Positions 1 to 8,506 are shown, counted from the stretch's first letter. The stretch: 35,465 nt of DNA from DMER01 sp003451645 (GCA_031976175.1 DALYLR010000035.1:1-35465); one strand, 5' to 3'. Made by a program: numbers and translations. The notes: generated by a model not told the origin, from the sequence alone.

Positions 1-78
1 ATGTTCCTGGCGTCAGACGCCGGGTTCAGACGGGCCCGGAAGGCCCTGCCCACTAATGCCAGCAAAGGAGACTGACCC

Positions 79-390
79 ATGGCACAGATCGGCGCATTTA
101 CCCTGAAGGACGGAGCCTGGACCGGGACCATCCGTACCATGACCATCAACGTGAAGGCACAACTTGTCCCCAACACGGAAAAGGGAAAGAGCAAGGATAC
201 GCCAGACTTCCGGCTTTACGCCGGCGGCGCAGAGCTCGGCGCAGCCTGGCGTCAGGACTCGAAGGATGGCGAAACGGCCTACCTCGCTGTAAAGCTCGAC
301 GATCCAAGCTTTGCCAAGCCGATGCGGGCTGCCTTCTTCGAAAATGAAGCCGAAGGCACCGGCGTTATGGTCTGGAACCGTCCCAAATGA
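79..390 (+). CDS. DUF736 family protein
   Basis: This 103-residue protein matches the DUF736 family by its opening (MAQIGAFTLKDGAWTGTI) and its closing segment with AAFFENEAEGTGVMVWNR. DUF736 members are small soluble proteins found mostly on conjugative plasmids and integrative elements of alphaproteobacteria; their biochemical role is unknown. A strong ribosome binding site (AAAGGAG) lies just upstream of the ATG. The stop overlaps the start of the next gene by four bases (ATGA), so the two are likely translationally coupled. It is the main sign that the left edge belongs to a mobile element. The identity is confident; the function is not known. Confidence 0.9.
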   Translation: MAQIGAFTLKDGAWTGTIRTMTINVKAQLVPNTEKGKSKDTPDFRLYAGGAELGAAWRQDSKDGETAYLAVKLDDPSFAKPMRAAFFENEAEGTGVMVWNRPK

Positions 391-683
391 GCCAGTTCCC
401 GCCGCGCGCGTTCATCCGCATGGTAGCGGAACTGGATCAAGAGGAAGCCCTCCCCGAAGCAACGCAAACCGTTCCGCAGGGTGAGTTGAGATTCCTGTCG
501 CTTCGCGATGTCCTCGACCGGCTGACCATCAGCCGGTCACTTCTCTACGAACTCATCAAGGACCCGATCCAGCCATTCCCAGCACCCGTCCATATCGGCA
601 GGCGAAGTGTCTGGGTGAAAAACGAAGTCGAGAGCTACATGCAAGCCATTCTAGAAACAGCGCGCAAGAGAAGTCTGAGTTGA
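387..683 (+). CDS. AlpA-like helix-turn-helix regulator
   Basis: A 98-residue protein with a MerR/AlpA-like winged helix: residues around 33-80 read LSLRDVLDRLTISRSLLYEL, followed by a pro-rich turn and HIGRRSVWVKNEVESYM, the typical AlpA/excisionase-type wing. Such proteins regulate integrase or excision genes of prophages and integrative elements. It overlaps the DUF736 gene by ATGA and was probably co-transcribed with it. No integrase lies next to it in this window. The family call is good; its target promoter is not visible. Confidence 0.8.
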   Translation: MSQFPPRAFIRMVAELDQEEALPEATQTVPQGELRFLSLRDVLDRLTISRSLLYELIKDPIQPFPAPVHIGRRSVWVKNEVESYMQAILETARKRSLS

Positions 684-694
684 CTGGTACTCAG
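675..694 (+). terminator. weak hairpin at the end of the AlpA-like gene
   Basis: CTGAGT at 675-680 pairs with ACTCAG at 689-694 across an 8-nt loop that contains the stop codon. A run of six T residues follows only at about 707-712, so this is a poor match to an intrinsic terminator and may be chance. The rest of 684-947 holds no gene I can support. Confidence 0.2.
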
Positions 695-947
695 AGCAAC
701 CGCCTGTTTTTTGCGAACTTTACACGATCCTTTTTGCGAGATCATCAGCGTTGTGCGGCACCAGGTCGTTTCTAAAGGTCCCGATGCTGCGTAGCACCAC
801 CGTCAATTCCTTTATCTTCCAAAGCCAGACCTGAGACCTTCGCGTCGCTCATTCAGTTCGATGATCGGAGGCTTTCCTGGACCGGACATCAAAGTGCCCT
901 TATTCGCAGCCGGAGCTTTTTCGGGCGCATATCGGCCTCACGCGACA

Positions 948-1625
948 TTAAGACAATGGACCGTCCCCTTGAACTTTCTCTGCGTCTTCCCGCGAGAGCG
1001 GGAGTTCAATGAAAGCAAGAAACAGACACCGCGCATAATGCACTCCGTACCGCCACATCCGCACTGCTGCGACGGCCGACAGCGCCAATGCCGCCATCGC
1101 CTCGATAGGTAGTCCTCTGCTGTCCAGACAATACCAAATTCCGCAAACCAGGAATGCAGTCGACAGCCCGCGAAACAATCCATACGTCCTGTTGAAGACG
1201 TCTACCCGGCCTGCGCGCCCGCCATCACGAACACGGGCGTCTATGCGCGTAACGATCTGACGCCATTGCCGCTTTCCGATCTGACTCAGTGTTCCCGCGC
1301 CCGGCTCCATCACGGATACCCTGGTCTGCAATTGCGCAAGCTGGTCTGTCGAAATCAGAGGGCTCGGATCTTTGCGCACCCAATCTGTGGGCATACCCGG
1401 CAGGATCCACATTAGCTTTTCCAGCGCATTCCCCCCGGCCTGGGCCAGGTGGCCGAATACGAAGGACGCAAAAACAAATACGCCCAGCCCACCGATCGAT
1501 ATGCCGTCCTGTCCCAGAAGTGACAGGAATGGCGACCATTGGAGCGCGAGCATTCCGGTGATCACGGAGCCGGGCACAATAACGCCGATCACGTCGTAGG
1601 CGTCGAAAGTCTTACTGATCTCCAT
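948..1625 (-). CDS. multi-pass membrane protein of the E1/E2/JAB operon
   Basis: A 225-residue protein that I cannot assign to a named family. The start at 1625 (MEISKTFDAYDVIG) overlaps the end of the fusion-protein gene by 14 bases, so the two are likely translationally coupled. A hydrophobic pair lies at about residues 14-35 and 45-65, and a second pair at about 160-180 and 183-205. Between them is a soluble loop of roughly 95 residues. The paired-helix layout resembles small membrane proteins that act as effectors in bacterial defence operons, but that is an analogy only. Its position as third gene behind a metallo-hydrolase and a ubiquitin-like conjugation protein suggests it is part of the same system, as an effector, anchor or target. 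Confidence 0.7.
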   Translation of the reverse strand: MEISKTFDAYDVIGVIVPGSVITGMLALQWSPFLSLLGQDGISIGGLGVFVFASFVFGHLAQAGGNALEKLMWILPGMPTDWVRKDPSPLISTDQLAQLQTRVSVMEPGAGTLSQIGKRQWRQIVTRIDARVRDGGRAGRVDVFNRTYGLFRGLSTAFLVCGIWYCLDSRGLPIEAMAALALSAVAAVRMWRYGVHYARCLFLAFIELPLSREDAEKVQGDGPLS

Positions 1626-3846
1626 CGGGATCCGTCCTGTAAGGTGCTGGCAACTTCGGCGGCTGCGATATAGCCCGGAACCCGTCATTTCCTTTGACAA
1701 GCAGAACCATCGGGCCTGACGCGCCGTCTGCAACCAGTTCGGCGGACTTCCGGTCAATCGCGGAAGGCTCGGCGGCGCCCAGATGGCTGTGCCAGGTGCC
1801 CAGCCGCCTCAAAACCCCGGAACTCTCAGCTTCAATCTTCGAAAGTCTGTCTTCCAGACCGGAAGTTCCGAGGATGAAAGAAGATGCCGTTCTCTTGCTG
1901 TCGGGCGGAGCGCACACAATGTCCGTGATCACGATCCGCCGGGCTGTCAGTGAGGTATACCCAATAATAACGCCGCCCGTTTCCGTGTTCGGATGACTTC
2001 CCATATCGGACTTCATCTTTGTAACAACGCGCTCTGGCATCGATACAGACCATCCCTCAAGGCCTTCAACAGGAACGCGGACGAATGGCGAAACTTCGAT
2101 ATGCCGGATATCAAGGCCGAGCGATTCCGTCTTGAGGATGATGCGGATTGATGAGCCATCACCTGGCCGCAATGATCCAAACGTTTCCGTCATAACTGCA
2201 GCCTGAACGCTCAGGCGTGCATCGCTCATAATGGTGGTGAAGGAACCGCACCCCTGCCCCAGGACAACCCGGGAAGCCGGGCTTTCTCCGAACAGCAAAG
2301 TCCCGAAGGAGCGATCAGTTGAAGCAATGTGATAAAGCTCAGCAACTAGCTCGAGACTGTTGGGATTCTTCGCTGGGCCTTCTATGGCCACGTAGCCAAC
2401 AGCAGCTCTGCCAAACAATGTCATATCTACAACAGGAGGTATGTCATCATACTCGGTGCGGGACAGGGACTCCCTGACATGAAGCGAAGCTGTCGTATTG
2501 ACCACCCAGGCCGGCCGTTCGCTGACTTTCATGCCCCTGATTTCCGAGACGAGCTGCCGGTGATCGCCCGTCACCGCACGAGGCCGATTTCCAAAAGCAC
2601 CCAAAACGCCGGAAAGAGCGTTTGCCTTCCCTTGCAGCCAGCCCGAAAATTCACCGGCCCTTTCAGGGTAAAGGCTGTGACGGGCGGCGTTGTGAGGCGA
2701 CAGCATAGCCGGATCTGCGACGATGCACGGAGAGTTTGCCTCCCGAGCTAAATGCAGCGCCACTTTTGACCCGAGGCTTCCTGCTCCCAGAAGGGCCCAG
2801 GGCGCCATTTCCCTTGTACCGCTCATCCGGCGGAGTACGCCGGGCTCTACCGAACCGCGCAATCCAAGCGGCCTGACTACATCGCTCGCATTATCCAATG
2901 CTCCGCCCAAGCGAAGACGAGGGAGAACATAGCCAAATATCTCAATCGGACTATCGCTCCCGATCAACGGTCTTGGTCGCCTGACAAGCAACAGCACCAC
3001 GAGTGGCACGTCGAGTTTGCGATACACCTTCGACGAAACATCAAGGTGCGGGAGCACCTTTGTCAGACGTTCCTTCAGACCAAACAACTCGGCTCGCTGG
3101 AGCAGCTCGCCGACATTCTGAACGTCGTCTGGCAGATACTGGTCGAAACTATGATCCGCCTGCGAATTGCCGGCTCCACCCCACACAACCAGGCCAAGAC
3201 CAATGCCGGACCTCTCAGACGCAGCCTTCAGCGCTTCCCGGGCGGTTGACCGCTTAATCAGTGCACCGAGAAAGTCTTTTCGAGGCTTGCCGTCATCAGA
3301 TGTCCTGAATGACGTTTCGTAGTAGGCATGACCGGCTGTCCTGCCCGCATTTGCACGGATAACTTCTTCATTGAGGAGAAGAATATCATTAACATTATCT
3401 CGCCTTGCGGGCTCCCAACCGGAAGCCCCTGACATCAGCGTACCTTCCGCTGCTCGCGTTAGCCACAACATTGTCTGTGCGGCAAGCTGCGAATAACCCG
3501 ACGCTGCGAGGAACTCCTTCATAGGTGCGTCGATCACGCACGGGACAACTCGTCCGTCCAAAGACAAGTAAGGCTGGATGTGCGGATGTTCCCGGCTGAA
3601 ATCAGAGCGCAGGGAGATCTCCGGAGGAGACGCCGGAAAATCATCTGGAAAGCTAAGCCTGACCTCTTCCAGCGGACGCACACCTGTTGGACTCTCGCCT
3701 CGGGCGCTCCAACGTCTCCCGAACTCCAAATCGAACTGGAACATGACGTCTAAGCCGCGCGGTGTCTGCTGCGGCTCACTCAGGAGACTAACTCCCGGGT
3801 GAGCCGCAATCTGGCGGACCGCGAATGCTACAGCATGAAGGTCCAT
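1612..3846 (-). CDS. E2-E1-JAB fusion protein (bacterial ubiquitin-like conjugation)
   Basis: A 744-residue protein joining three domains of ubiquitin-like pathways. Residues about 1-140 form an E2-like (UBC) fold with a conserved SFPDDFPASPPEISLR stretch, a histidine-rich HPHIQPYLS segment and a candidate catalytic cysteine at 103 (GRVVPCVI). Residues about 345-560 are ThiF/E1-like: nucleotide-binding loop GAGSLGS at 354-360, acidic DP at 378-379, HNAARH at 385-390, and a candidate E1 cysteine at 533 (GQGCGSFTT). Residues about 600-725 are a JAB/JAMM isopeptidase with E622 and the H686-S-H688...D698 zinc set. Residues 145-340 form a linker region I do not recognise. The start at 3846 sits 13 bases after the upstream hydrolase gene; an upstream in-frame start would run into that gene. 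In type II CBASS the same activities are split between Cap2 (E1-E2) and Cap3 (JAB). All catalytic candidates appear present. Confidence 0.9.
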   Translation of the reverse strand: MDLHAVAFAVRQIAAHPGVSLLSEPQQTPRGLDVMFQFDLEFGRRWSARGESPTGVRPLEEVRLSFPDDFPASPPEISLRSDFSREHPHIQPYLSLDGRVVPCVIDAPMKEFLAASGYSQLAAQTMLWLTRAAEGTLMSGASGWEPARRDNVNDILLLNEEVIRANAGRTAGHAYYETSFRTSDDGKPRKDFLGALIKRSTAREALKAASERSGIGLGLVVWGGAGNSQADHSFDQYLPDDVQNVGELLQRAELFGLKERLTKVLPHLDVSSKVYRKLDVPLVVLLLVRRPRPLIGSDSPIEIFGYVLPRLRLGGALDNASDVVRPLGLRGSVEPGVLRRMSGTREMAPWALLGAGSLGSKVALHLAREANSPCIVADPAMLSPHNAARHSLYPERAGEFSGWLQGKANALSGVLGAFGNRPRAVTGDHRQLVSEIRGMKVSERPAWVVNTTASLHVRESLSRTEYDDIPPVVDMTLFGRAAVGYVAIEGPAKNPNSLELVAELYHIASTDRSFGTLLFGESPASRVVLGQGCGSFTTIMSDARLSVQAAVMTETFGSLRPGDGSSIRIILKTESLGLDIRHIEVSPFVRVPVEGLEGWSVSMPERVVTKMKSDMGSHPNTETGGVIIGYTSLTARRIVITDIVCAPPDSKRTASSFILGTSGLEDRLSKIEAESSGVLRRLGTWHSHLGAAEPSAIDRKSAELVADGASGPMVLLVKGNDGFRAISQPPKLPAPYRTDPDGDQ

Positions 3847-3859
3847 TGGGATGGCGCCC

Positions 3860-5002
3860 TCAGCCGTGGCCAATGGGCTGGCTTCCGATAACCGGAGCGG
3901 CAACAGCTGCCGGCACCTTCTTCCTGACAAGTTTCACACCGCCAGGCCTGATATCAAACTCGAGGGGCTCATCATCGGCGACACAGAAGAACACGCCGTC
4001 CCGCACCTCATCGAGAATGCCATCATACTCCCGCTTTGCACGGATGCAGGGCGGGTCGCCGTCGTCGTCAGAAATCGTTTTGGAACTGGCGACAATCACG
4101 GCTCCATCCCGCGGCTGTCCAAGTGCCGCGCGGGCATCTTCGCTAACCTCGGCCTCCTCCCCTAGTTCACTCCAGCTGTCCCATGACAGGGAATGCCAAC
4201 TGCAATGGTGCGGCGCGAGGAGCAGGTCATAAGAGAAATACTCGGACGCATTGCCGGAATTCCGGGTCCAGACACGCTCCCAGATTGCGACCTCCGCGTC
4301 TCCGCCCAGGAGAATACGGCCAGCGTCGGCAACGCCACCGCTTCCCAGCTTTAACCGGCATACGATGCTGGAGTTGTTCTTTGTCAGAAGCTCTTCCTCA
4401 TCATCGTCAGACGCCGGAAGAGGCGCAATGAGGAGGGCACCGAACGTAGTGTCGACCTCACCATTGATGGCCGTCCAGGTCGCGTCGACCTTGACGAGAA
4501 TCGCATCCAGCCCATTCGTCTTTCCGTCTACATCCTGCCCCAGGATGAGGATGCGCTCCTGATCGGGGCAATAGCCAAGGTTTCTGTACTGAGCAACCCG
4601 CCGGCGGGCCTCAGTGGCCCACGCCTTCGCATCGGGGCAAAGATCAAAGGTCTTTTTCTGCGCGCGGCGGAAAACCGTAGGCGAAGACCACATCTCGCGG
4701 ATGATGATCTTGCCACTGCCCTTCTGGTAGCTGCTGACTGGCCCCAGGTGGAAGTGACGAAGAAGGCCGCTGCAATGATCCTTGTCAGGATGAGTTAGCA
4801 TCATCGCGTGGACATAGGGCCGGCCGGAGGCGTCCCTGGGCAACCGCTCCTTGAGCTGCCTGGCCACATCAGGTGTATCATCATCAGCGTTGTCCGCTGC
4901 CTGACGGATATTCACATCAATAAGAATGAAGCGGCCGGCATCGGTTCTGACCAACGCCATGTCGCCGCAGCCCACGGGAAAAAAAGAAATTCTGGCAGTC
5001 AT
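3860..5002 (-). CDS. ComEC-like metallo-beta-lactamase-fold hydrolase
   Basis: A 380-residue metallo-beta-lactamase-fold protein without a signal peptide, so probably cytoplasmic. The metal site is seen as THPDKDH (H71, D73, D75, H76), followed by LLGGDAE and LLAPHH. This HxDxDH plus GD plus PHH pattern is that of the ComEC C-terminal domain and related nucleases rather than of true beta-lactamases. The start at 5002 has an AAGGA ribosome binding site about ten bases upstream; a longer in-frame start at 5149 adds sequence with no family resemblance. It is the first gene of the operon with the E2-E1-JAB protein. The C-terminal 20 residues are Ala/Pro-rich and end in IGHG, leaving a glycine at the very end, which may matter for conjugation. 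The substrate is unknown. Confidence 0.88.
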   Translation of the reverse strand: MTARISFFPVGCGDMALVRTDAGRFILIDVNIRQAADNADDDTPDVARQLKERLPRDASGRPYVHAMMLTHPDKDHCSGLLRHFHLGPVSSYQKGSGKIIIREMWSSPTVFRRAQKKTFDLCPDAKAWATEARRRVAQYRNLGYCPDQERILILGQDVDGKTNGLDAILVKVDATWTAINGEVDTTFGALLIAPLPASDDDEEELLTKNNSSIVCRLKLGSGGVADAGRILLGGDAEVAIWERVWTRNSGNASEYFSYDLLLAPHHCSWHSLSWDSWSELGEEAEVSEDARAALGQPRDGAVIVASSKTISDDDGDPPCIRAKREYDGILDEVRDGVFFCVADDEPLEFDIRPGGVKLVRKKVPAAVAAPVIGSQPIGHG

Positions 5003-5757
5003 AAGAGGAAAGTCCTTGTGCTGGAACTTCCTGTCCGGTGACCCCGCAAAACACTGGCACTCAAGACGCTTGTGTGCCAGCGGCCGCGCCGCTAAGGGAT
5101 CAGTCACCGACTTGGAAGAGTCGGAAAAATACGGGAGAAAGGGCGGCATCCTCGACCTGCAAAGTTAGGTAGCCGCTCTTTCCCCCACTCATTTTTGCGT
5201 TGCAGCTTAATCCGATGACGGCCCACCAGTTGATCTGGTCAGAGGGTCGGGCATCAGAGCAGAAAACGCATCGCTCAGCTTTAGAAAAATCGTTCAGCTG
5301 AGTTTATTTCAGTCGGTTAAGCCCGACCCGCCATGACCGAATCGATTCGCCCATTCCGCGAGGATAGGATGATTTACGAAACGTGAAAGGTGCATTTTCC
5401 TGAATTGCAGAGAAATTCGCCGATTCGGCACGTTTGTCCACATATAGTGCGCATCAGCGAGTGCAGCGCCGCATGTTGTAGCTTCCTTACGAGGACGGCA
5501 GGCTGAGAGACCTGCTCATTCCTCGCCCGCGTCAATCCTGCATTGCACTCTGCAGAAAGGCTGACACTCATGTCGCCGGATACGATCTTGCCACGGGCCT
5601 TCTGTCCGGAGGGAATGGCGTGAGGCAGATTGATATATGCGCTTTTAGTCATTTATTTTCATTTTGATGACCAATTCTGCATGCTTTTTGCCCTGGTCAT
5701 GACCTGTTAAATGTTCCATCATACATCAAACTGAAAAATTATGATTGAGAAGTCATC
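5003..5757. other. intergenic region between the E1/E2/JAB operon and hipBA
   Basis: These 755 bases separate two divergent operons and should contain both promoters. The half next to hipB (about 5640-5757) is clearly AT-richer. A perfect palindrome GGTCATGACC lies at 5695-5704, about 55 bases upstream of hipB, and could be a repressor half-site or operator. A minus-strand frame at 5374-5652 could encode 92 residues but has no recognisable family or convincing ribosome binding site, and I do not call it a gene. Confidence 0.5.
5695..5704. promoter_or_regulatory. palindrome upstream of hipB, possible operator
   Basis: GGTCATGACC is a perfect 10-bp palindrome in the AT-rich stretch in front of hipB. 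HipB-type regulators repress their own operons through short palindromes, so this is a candidate site. It is single and short, so it could be chance. Confidence 0.3.
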
Positions 5758-6330
5758 ATGCGCTACGTATTGGAAGAAATGGGCACCACGCTCAAGGCTG
5801 CCCGCGAACGTCAGGGCTTAAGTCAGCGCGAGCTGGCAGACGCCGCCGGGACAGATCAGGCGCGTATCTCAAAGATTGAGTCCGGGGACATCGACCTCAG
5901 GCTGTCGAGCCTTATGGACCTGACACGCACGCTCGGGCTTGAACTGGTGCTGGCTGACCGACGCCACCTGCCGGCCATTGAGGCCATCCTGAAGGAGCTC
6001 GCCAGCGACGCGGATCCCAGGCAGAAATCACGGGTCATCCGGCGTATCGGGGAAAATCTGCAGAACCTGCAGCGCGCGCATCCGGACGATCGCCAGCTGA
6101 AGCAGGCGATGAGCGCCTTGGCCGTCCTGAACATGGCGCGCCTCACGGAAGCGGAACTCGCCTTGCTCGAAGAGGCGAGCGCCAGACTGAACAATGCAAA
6201 GCCAGAGGCCCTGGACGAACTGCGGCCGCGTCTCGAGACCCTGATCCGTCTGCGCAATGCCAAAGCACACGGCGCCCCCGACGCGCCGGGACAGCAGCCT
6301 GCCTACACACTGGACGACGACGATGAATGA
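5758..6330 (+). CDS. hipB: HipB-like antitoxin, Xre-family regulator
   Basis: A 190-residue protein with an Xre-type helix-turn-helix at about residues 10-62 (LKAARERQGLSQRELADAAG, then QARISKIESGDIDL). It is longer than the 88-residue E. coli HipB. The extra C-terminal half is rich in Leu, Ala and Glu, predicted helical, and ends in an acidic tail. It overlaps hipA by eight bases, as expected for a toxin-antitoxin pair. The role inferred from the family is to bind and neutralise HipA and repress the operon. An alternative start at 5779 would also keep the whole DNA-binding domain. Confidence 0.85.
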   Translation: MRYVLEEMGTTLKAARERQGLSQRELADAAGTDQARISKIESGDIDLRLSSLMDLTRTLGLELVLADRRHLPAIEAILKELASDADPRQKSRVIRRIGENLQNLQRAHPDDRQLKQAMSALAVLNMARLTEAELALLEEASARLNNAKPEALDELRPRLETLIRLRNAKAHGAPDAPGQQPAYTLDDDDE

Positions 6331-7552
6331 GGTCCGCGTTCTCGATGTGCGCCTTTACGGCAAAGTGATCGGCAAGCTGACCCTCCAGCCCGGCGACCGG
6401 TCGATCTTTTCGTTTACCGAAGACTATATCGCAGACCCTTCCCGGCCGACGCTGAGCCTGTCCTTCAAGGATCAGGCCGGCGGACTGATTGAACAACTCA
6501 GGCCGACCCAGACGAGCCTCGCGCCCTTCTTCTCGAACCTCCTGCCAGAAGGTCCGCTGCGTGACTACCTGGCAAGGCGCGCGGGCGTCAAAGCGGTCCG
6601 TGAGTTCCACCTGCTCTGGGCGCTGGGCCAGGATCTGCCCGGCGCCATGGATGTGGTCTCGCCGGACGGACTGAGCTGGCTTGAAGACGTTGACCTGGCA
6701 GACGATGCGTCAGACCGGCCGGCAAGTTCCAGGGCGCTGCGCTTTTCCCTGGCCGGGGTGCAATTGAAATTCTCGGCCTTGAAGGCGGCGCGCGGCGGCC
6801 TGACCATTCCGGTCCACGGAACGGGCGGGGATTGGATCGCGAAACTGCCGTCGACAACCTATGCCCGGGTGCCGGAAAACGAATTCGCCATGATGCGCCT
6901 GGCAGGCCTCGCCGGCATCGACATTCCCGAAATCGAACTCGTGGCGCAGGACGCGATTGAAGGCATCCCGCCTGAGCTGAACCGCATCAATGAGCCTGTT
7001 TTCGCGATCCGGCGGTTCGACAGGACAGACGCCGGTGAGCGCATTCACATCGAAGACTTCGCGCAGGTGTTCGGAATCATGCCGGCGAGCAAGTACGAGC
7101 GGGCGAGCTACCGGTCGATCGCGAAGGTTCTTGCCATCGAGACAGGCAATCAGGGCGTGGAGGAATTCATCCGGCGTCTGGTGTTCAATGCGCTCATCGG
7201 CAATGCCGACATGCATCTGAAAAACTGGTCCTTGATCTACCGCGACCGCCGCACGGCAAGTCTCGCCCCGGCCTATGACTTCGTATCGACCATTGTGTAT
7301 ATCAGTGATGAGTATGCGGCGCTTAAATATGCCCGGACCAGAAAGATGGCAGAGCTCTCGCTGGACGAGCTTGCTTACCTGTCCGCAAAAGCGGGATTGC
7401 CGGAGCCCCTCGTCCGGCGCGCGGCCACGGACACGGTAGAACGGTTCCAATCAGCCTGGCGCAATGAGAAAAGGCATCTGCCGCTCAGCCAGGACGCCGT
7501 GTCGAAGATCGACGCACATATCGCGTCTCTCGCGATTTCAAGAATAGCGTAA
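6323..7552 (+). CDS. hipA: HipA-family serine/threonine kinase toxin
   Basis: A 409-residue HipA-family kinase. The N-terminal domain (about 1-110) has the LPEGPLRDYLARRAG signature. A SLAGVQLKFS stretch at 142-151 matches the serine-containing loop that carries the autophosphorylation site in E. coli HipA. The catalytic NADMHLKN is at 294-301 and the metal-binding aspartate follows in AYDF at 317-320. In studied members HipA phosphorylates GltX and so halts translation; that is inferred here. The start at 6323 lies inside the end of hipB; an in-frame start at 6257 would add 22 residues that look unrelated to the family. The gene seems intact. Confidence 0.9.
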   Translation: MNEVRVLDVRLYGKVIGKLTLQPGDRSIFSFTEDYIADPSRPTLSLSFKDQAGGLIEQLRPTQTSLAPFFSNLLPEGPLRDYLARRAGVKAVREFHLLWALGQDLPGAMDVVSPDGLSWLEDVDLADDASDRPASSRALRFSLAGVQLKFSALKAARGGLTIPVHGTGGDWIAKLPSTTYARVPENEFAMMRLAGLAGIDIPEIELVAQDAIEGIPPELNRINEPVFAIRRFDRTDAGERIHIEDFAQVFGIMPASKYERASYRSIAKVLAIETGNQGVEEFIRRLVFNALIGNADMHLKNWSLIYRDRRTASLAPAYDFVSTIVYISDEYAALKYARTRKMAELSLDELAYLSAKAGLPEPLVRRAATDTVERFQSAWRNEKRHLPLSQDAVSKIDAHIASLAISRIA

Positions 7553-8496
7553 ACGAGCCGCTAATCGGCCCTCATGCTGGCTACACCCGCCGGAAGCGCA
7601 CTGCGCGTTGCTCAAGCGAAGCGGGGAGGCCGAAGGATACATGTCGATGGTGGGTGTTGCAGTCCGATGCGCTTCACGAAACTTCAGGCATCCGTGTAAG
7701 GATTACCTGCCCTGTCCCTGCGATCGACTCTGAAGCGCCGACAGCGTTGGCGCGCACGTCAGTGACACGGCCTTAACATTCAGTATTCGCCACGCAAACT
7801 GCACTTTGGGAGCCAACCGCATGCCATGTCGACCTGGTCAGCTTGACCCGACACTTTGGCTCAGGGTCATCATATGGCTCGATTACCGTGGAATTCGAAA
7901 TCGAACCATTGCGAAAAATCCGTCTGTTGGAAGAATTCATGGCATGGCTCGATGCCGACAGCCCGGTTTCAATCTACAAAACAATGCGCCAGATTGCATC
8001 GTGATCGCCGCCGGCGATAACCAGGGAACGACTGCTCTCCGCGCCGCCGTTCTGCGCCGGTCAAACGCCTGATAGCAGCGCCTCTAGCCAGCCCCGCGCG
8101 TTAGCCGGCGATGTCGGCAGGTTCAACTGGCAGAAACCTTGCTACAACACCGCACAAAACCTCATTCAGCAACTCACCCTCCGAGGGCACAAGCGGATCA
8201 GAGAGCTGACACAGAGATGTGTGTTGCAGCTGGATTGAAATGCGTGTTGGCCTGCTCGAGCGCAATCGAATACCGGCGATCGGAATCGCGGTGCTAAGTA
8301 TTGGGGGCGCCGGTATTGCAAGAGTTGCGGCCTGTATACTTCAAGGTGATGAAATGATCGCAGACGAACATGGCTTGCAGCCGCCGCCCAGAGTAGTCAC
8401 AGAAGTTTCAGGGGACCAGGCCACCCTGCTTGCGGACCGGGCTTTGGCCGGAAACTTCAACCAAACCTGCTTCTGCATCACGCTTGACAGGAAGGC
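7553..8496. other. gene-poor region before the assembly gap
   Basis: No complete gene can be supported in these 944 bases. A plus-strand frame open from 7777 to the stop at 8002-8004 has no ATG start but its last 40 or so codons (from GSITVEFEIEPLRKIRLLEE onward) look coding, so a decayed gene is possible. A second frame that opens at 8219 runs into the N gap; it gives no recognisable protein before the gap. A diverged repeat (7842-7907) lies in this region. Confidence 0.5.
7842..7907 (+). repeat. left copy of a diverged 66-bp direct repeat
   Basis: This segment begins CTTGACCCG and ends GTGGAATTCGAAATCGAACC. A second segment of identical length at 34741-34806 begins with the same nine bases and ends with 19 of the same 20 bases; the middle is partly alignable with small gaps. 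The two copies bracket the whole metal cargo in direct orientation. They may be relics of attachment sites or of a duplicated gene fragment. Confidence 0.5.
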
Positions 8497-8506
8497 NNNN
8501 NNNNNN
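8497..8506. other. assembly gap of ten N
   Basis: Ten unknown bases join two contigs. The true gap length is not known, so the reading frame that appears to cross it may be artificial. Collapsed repeats such as insertion sequences are a common cause of such gaps. Confidence 0.99.

Noticed and set aside
861..1112. Plus-strand frame after the AlpA-like gene
   Set aside because: It is antisense to the end of the membrane protein gene and has no protein-like features.
5374..5652. Minus-strand frame of 92 codons upstream of the hydrolase operon, considered as a missing ubiquitin-like protein
   Set aside because: It has many cysteines and no beta-grasp pattern or C-terminal Gly, and no convincing ribosome binding site.
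7806..8072. Plus-strand frame of 88 codons
   Set aside because: It overlaps a more protein-like frame in another phase, and its product is not recognisable.
8219..8496. Extension of the ATP-grasp protein to the left of the N gap
   Set aside because: The frame across an unknown-length gap is not reliable, and the translated sequence shows no ATP-grasp feature.
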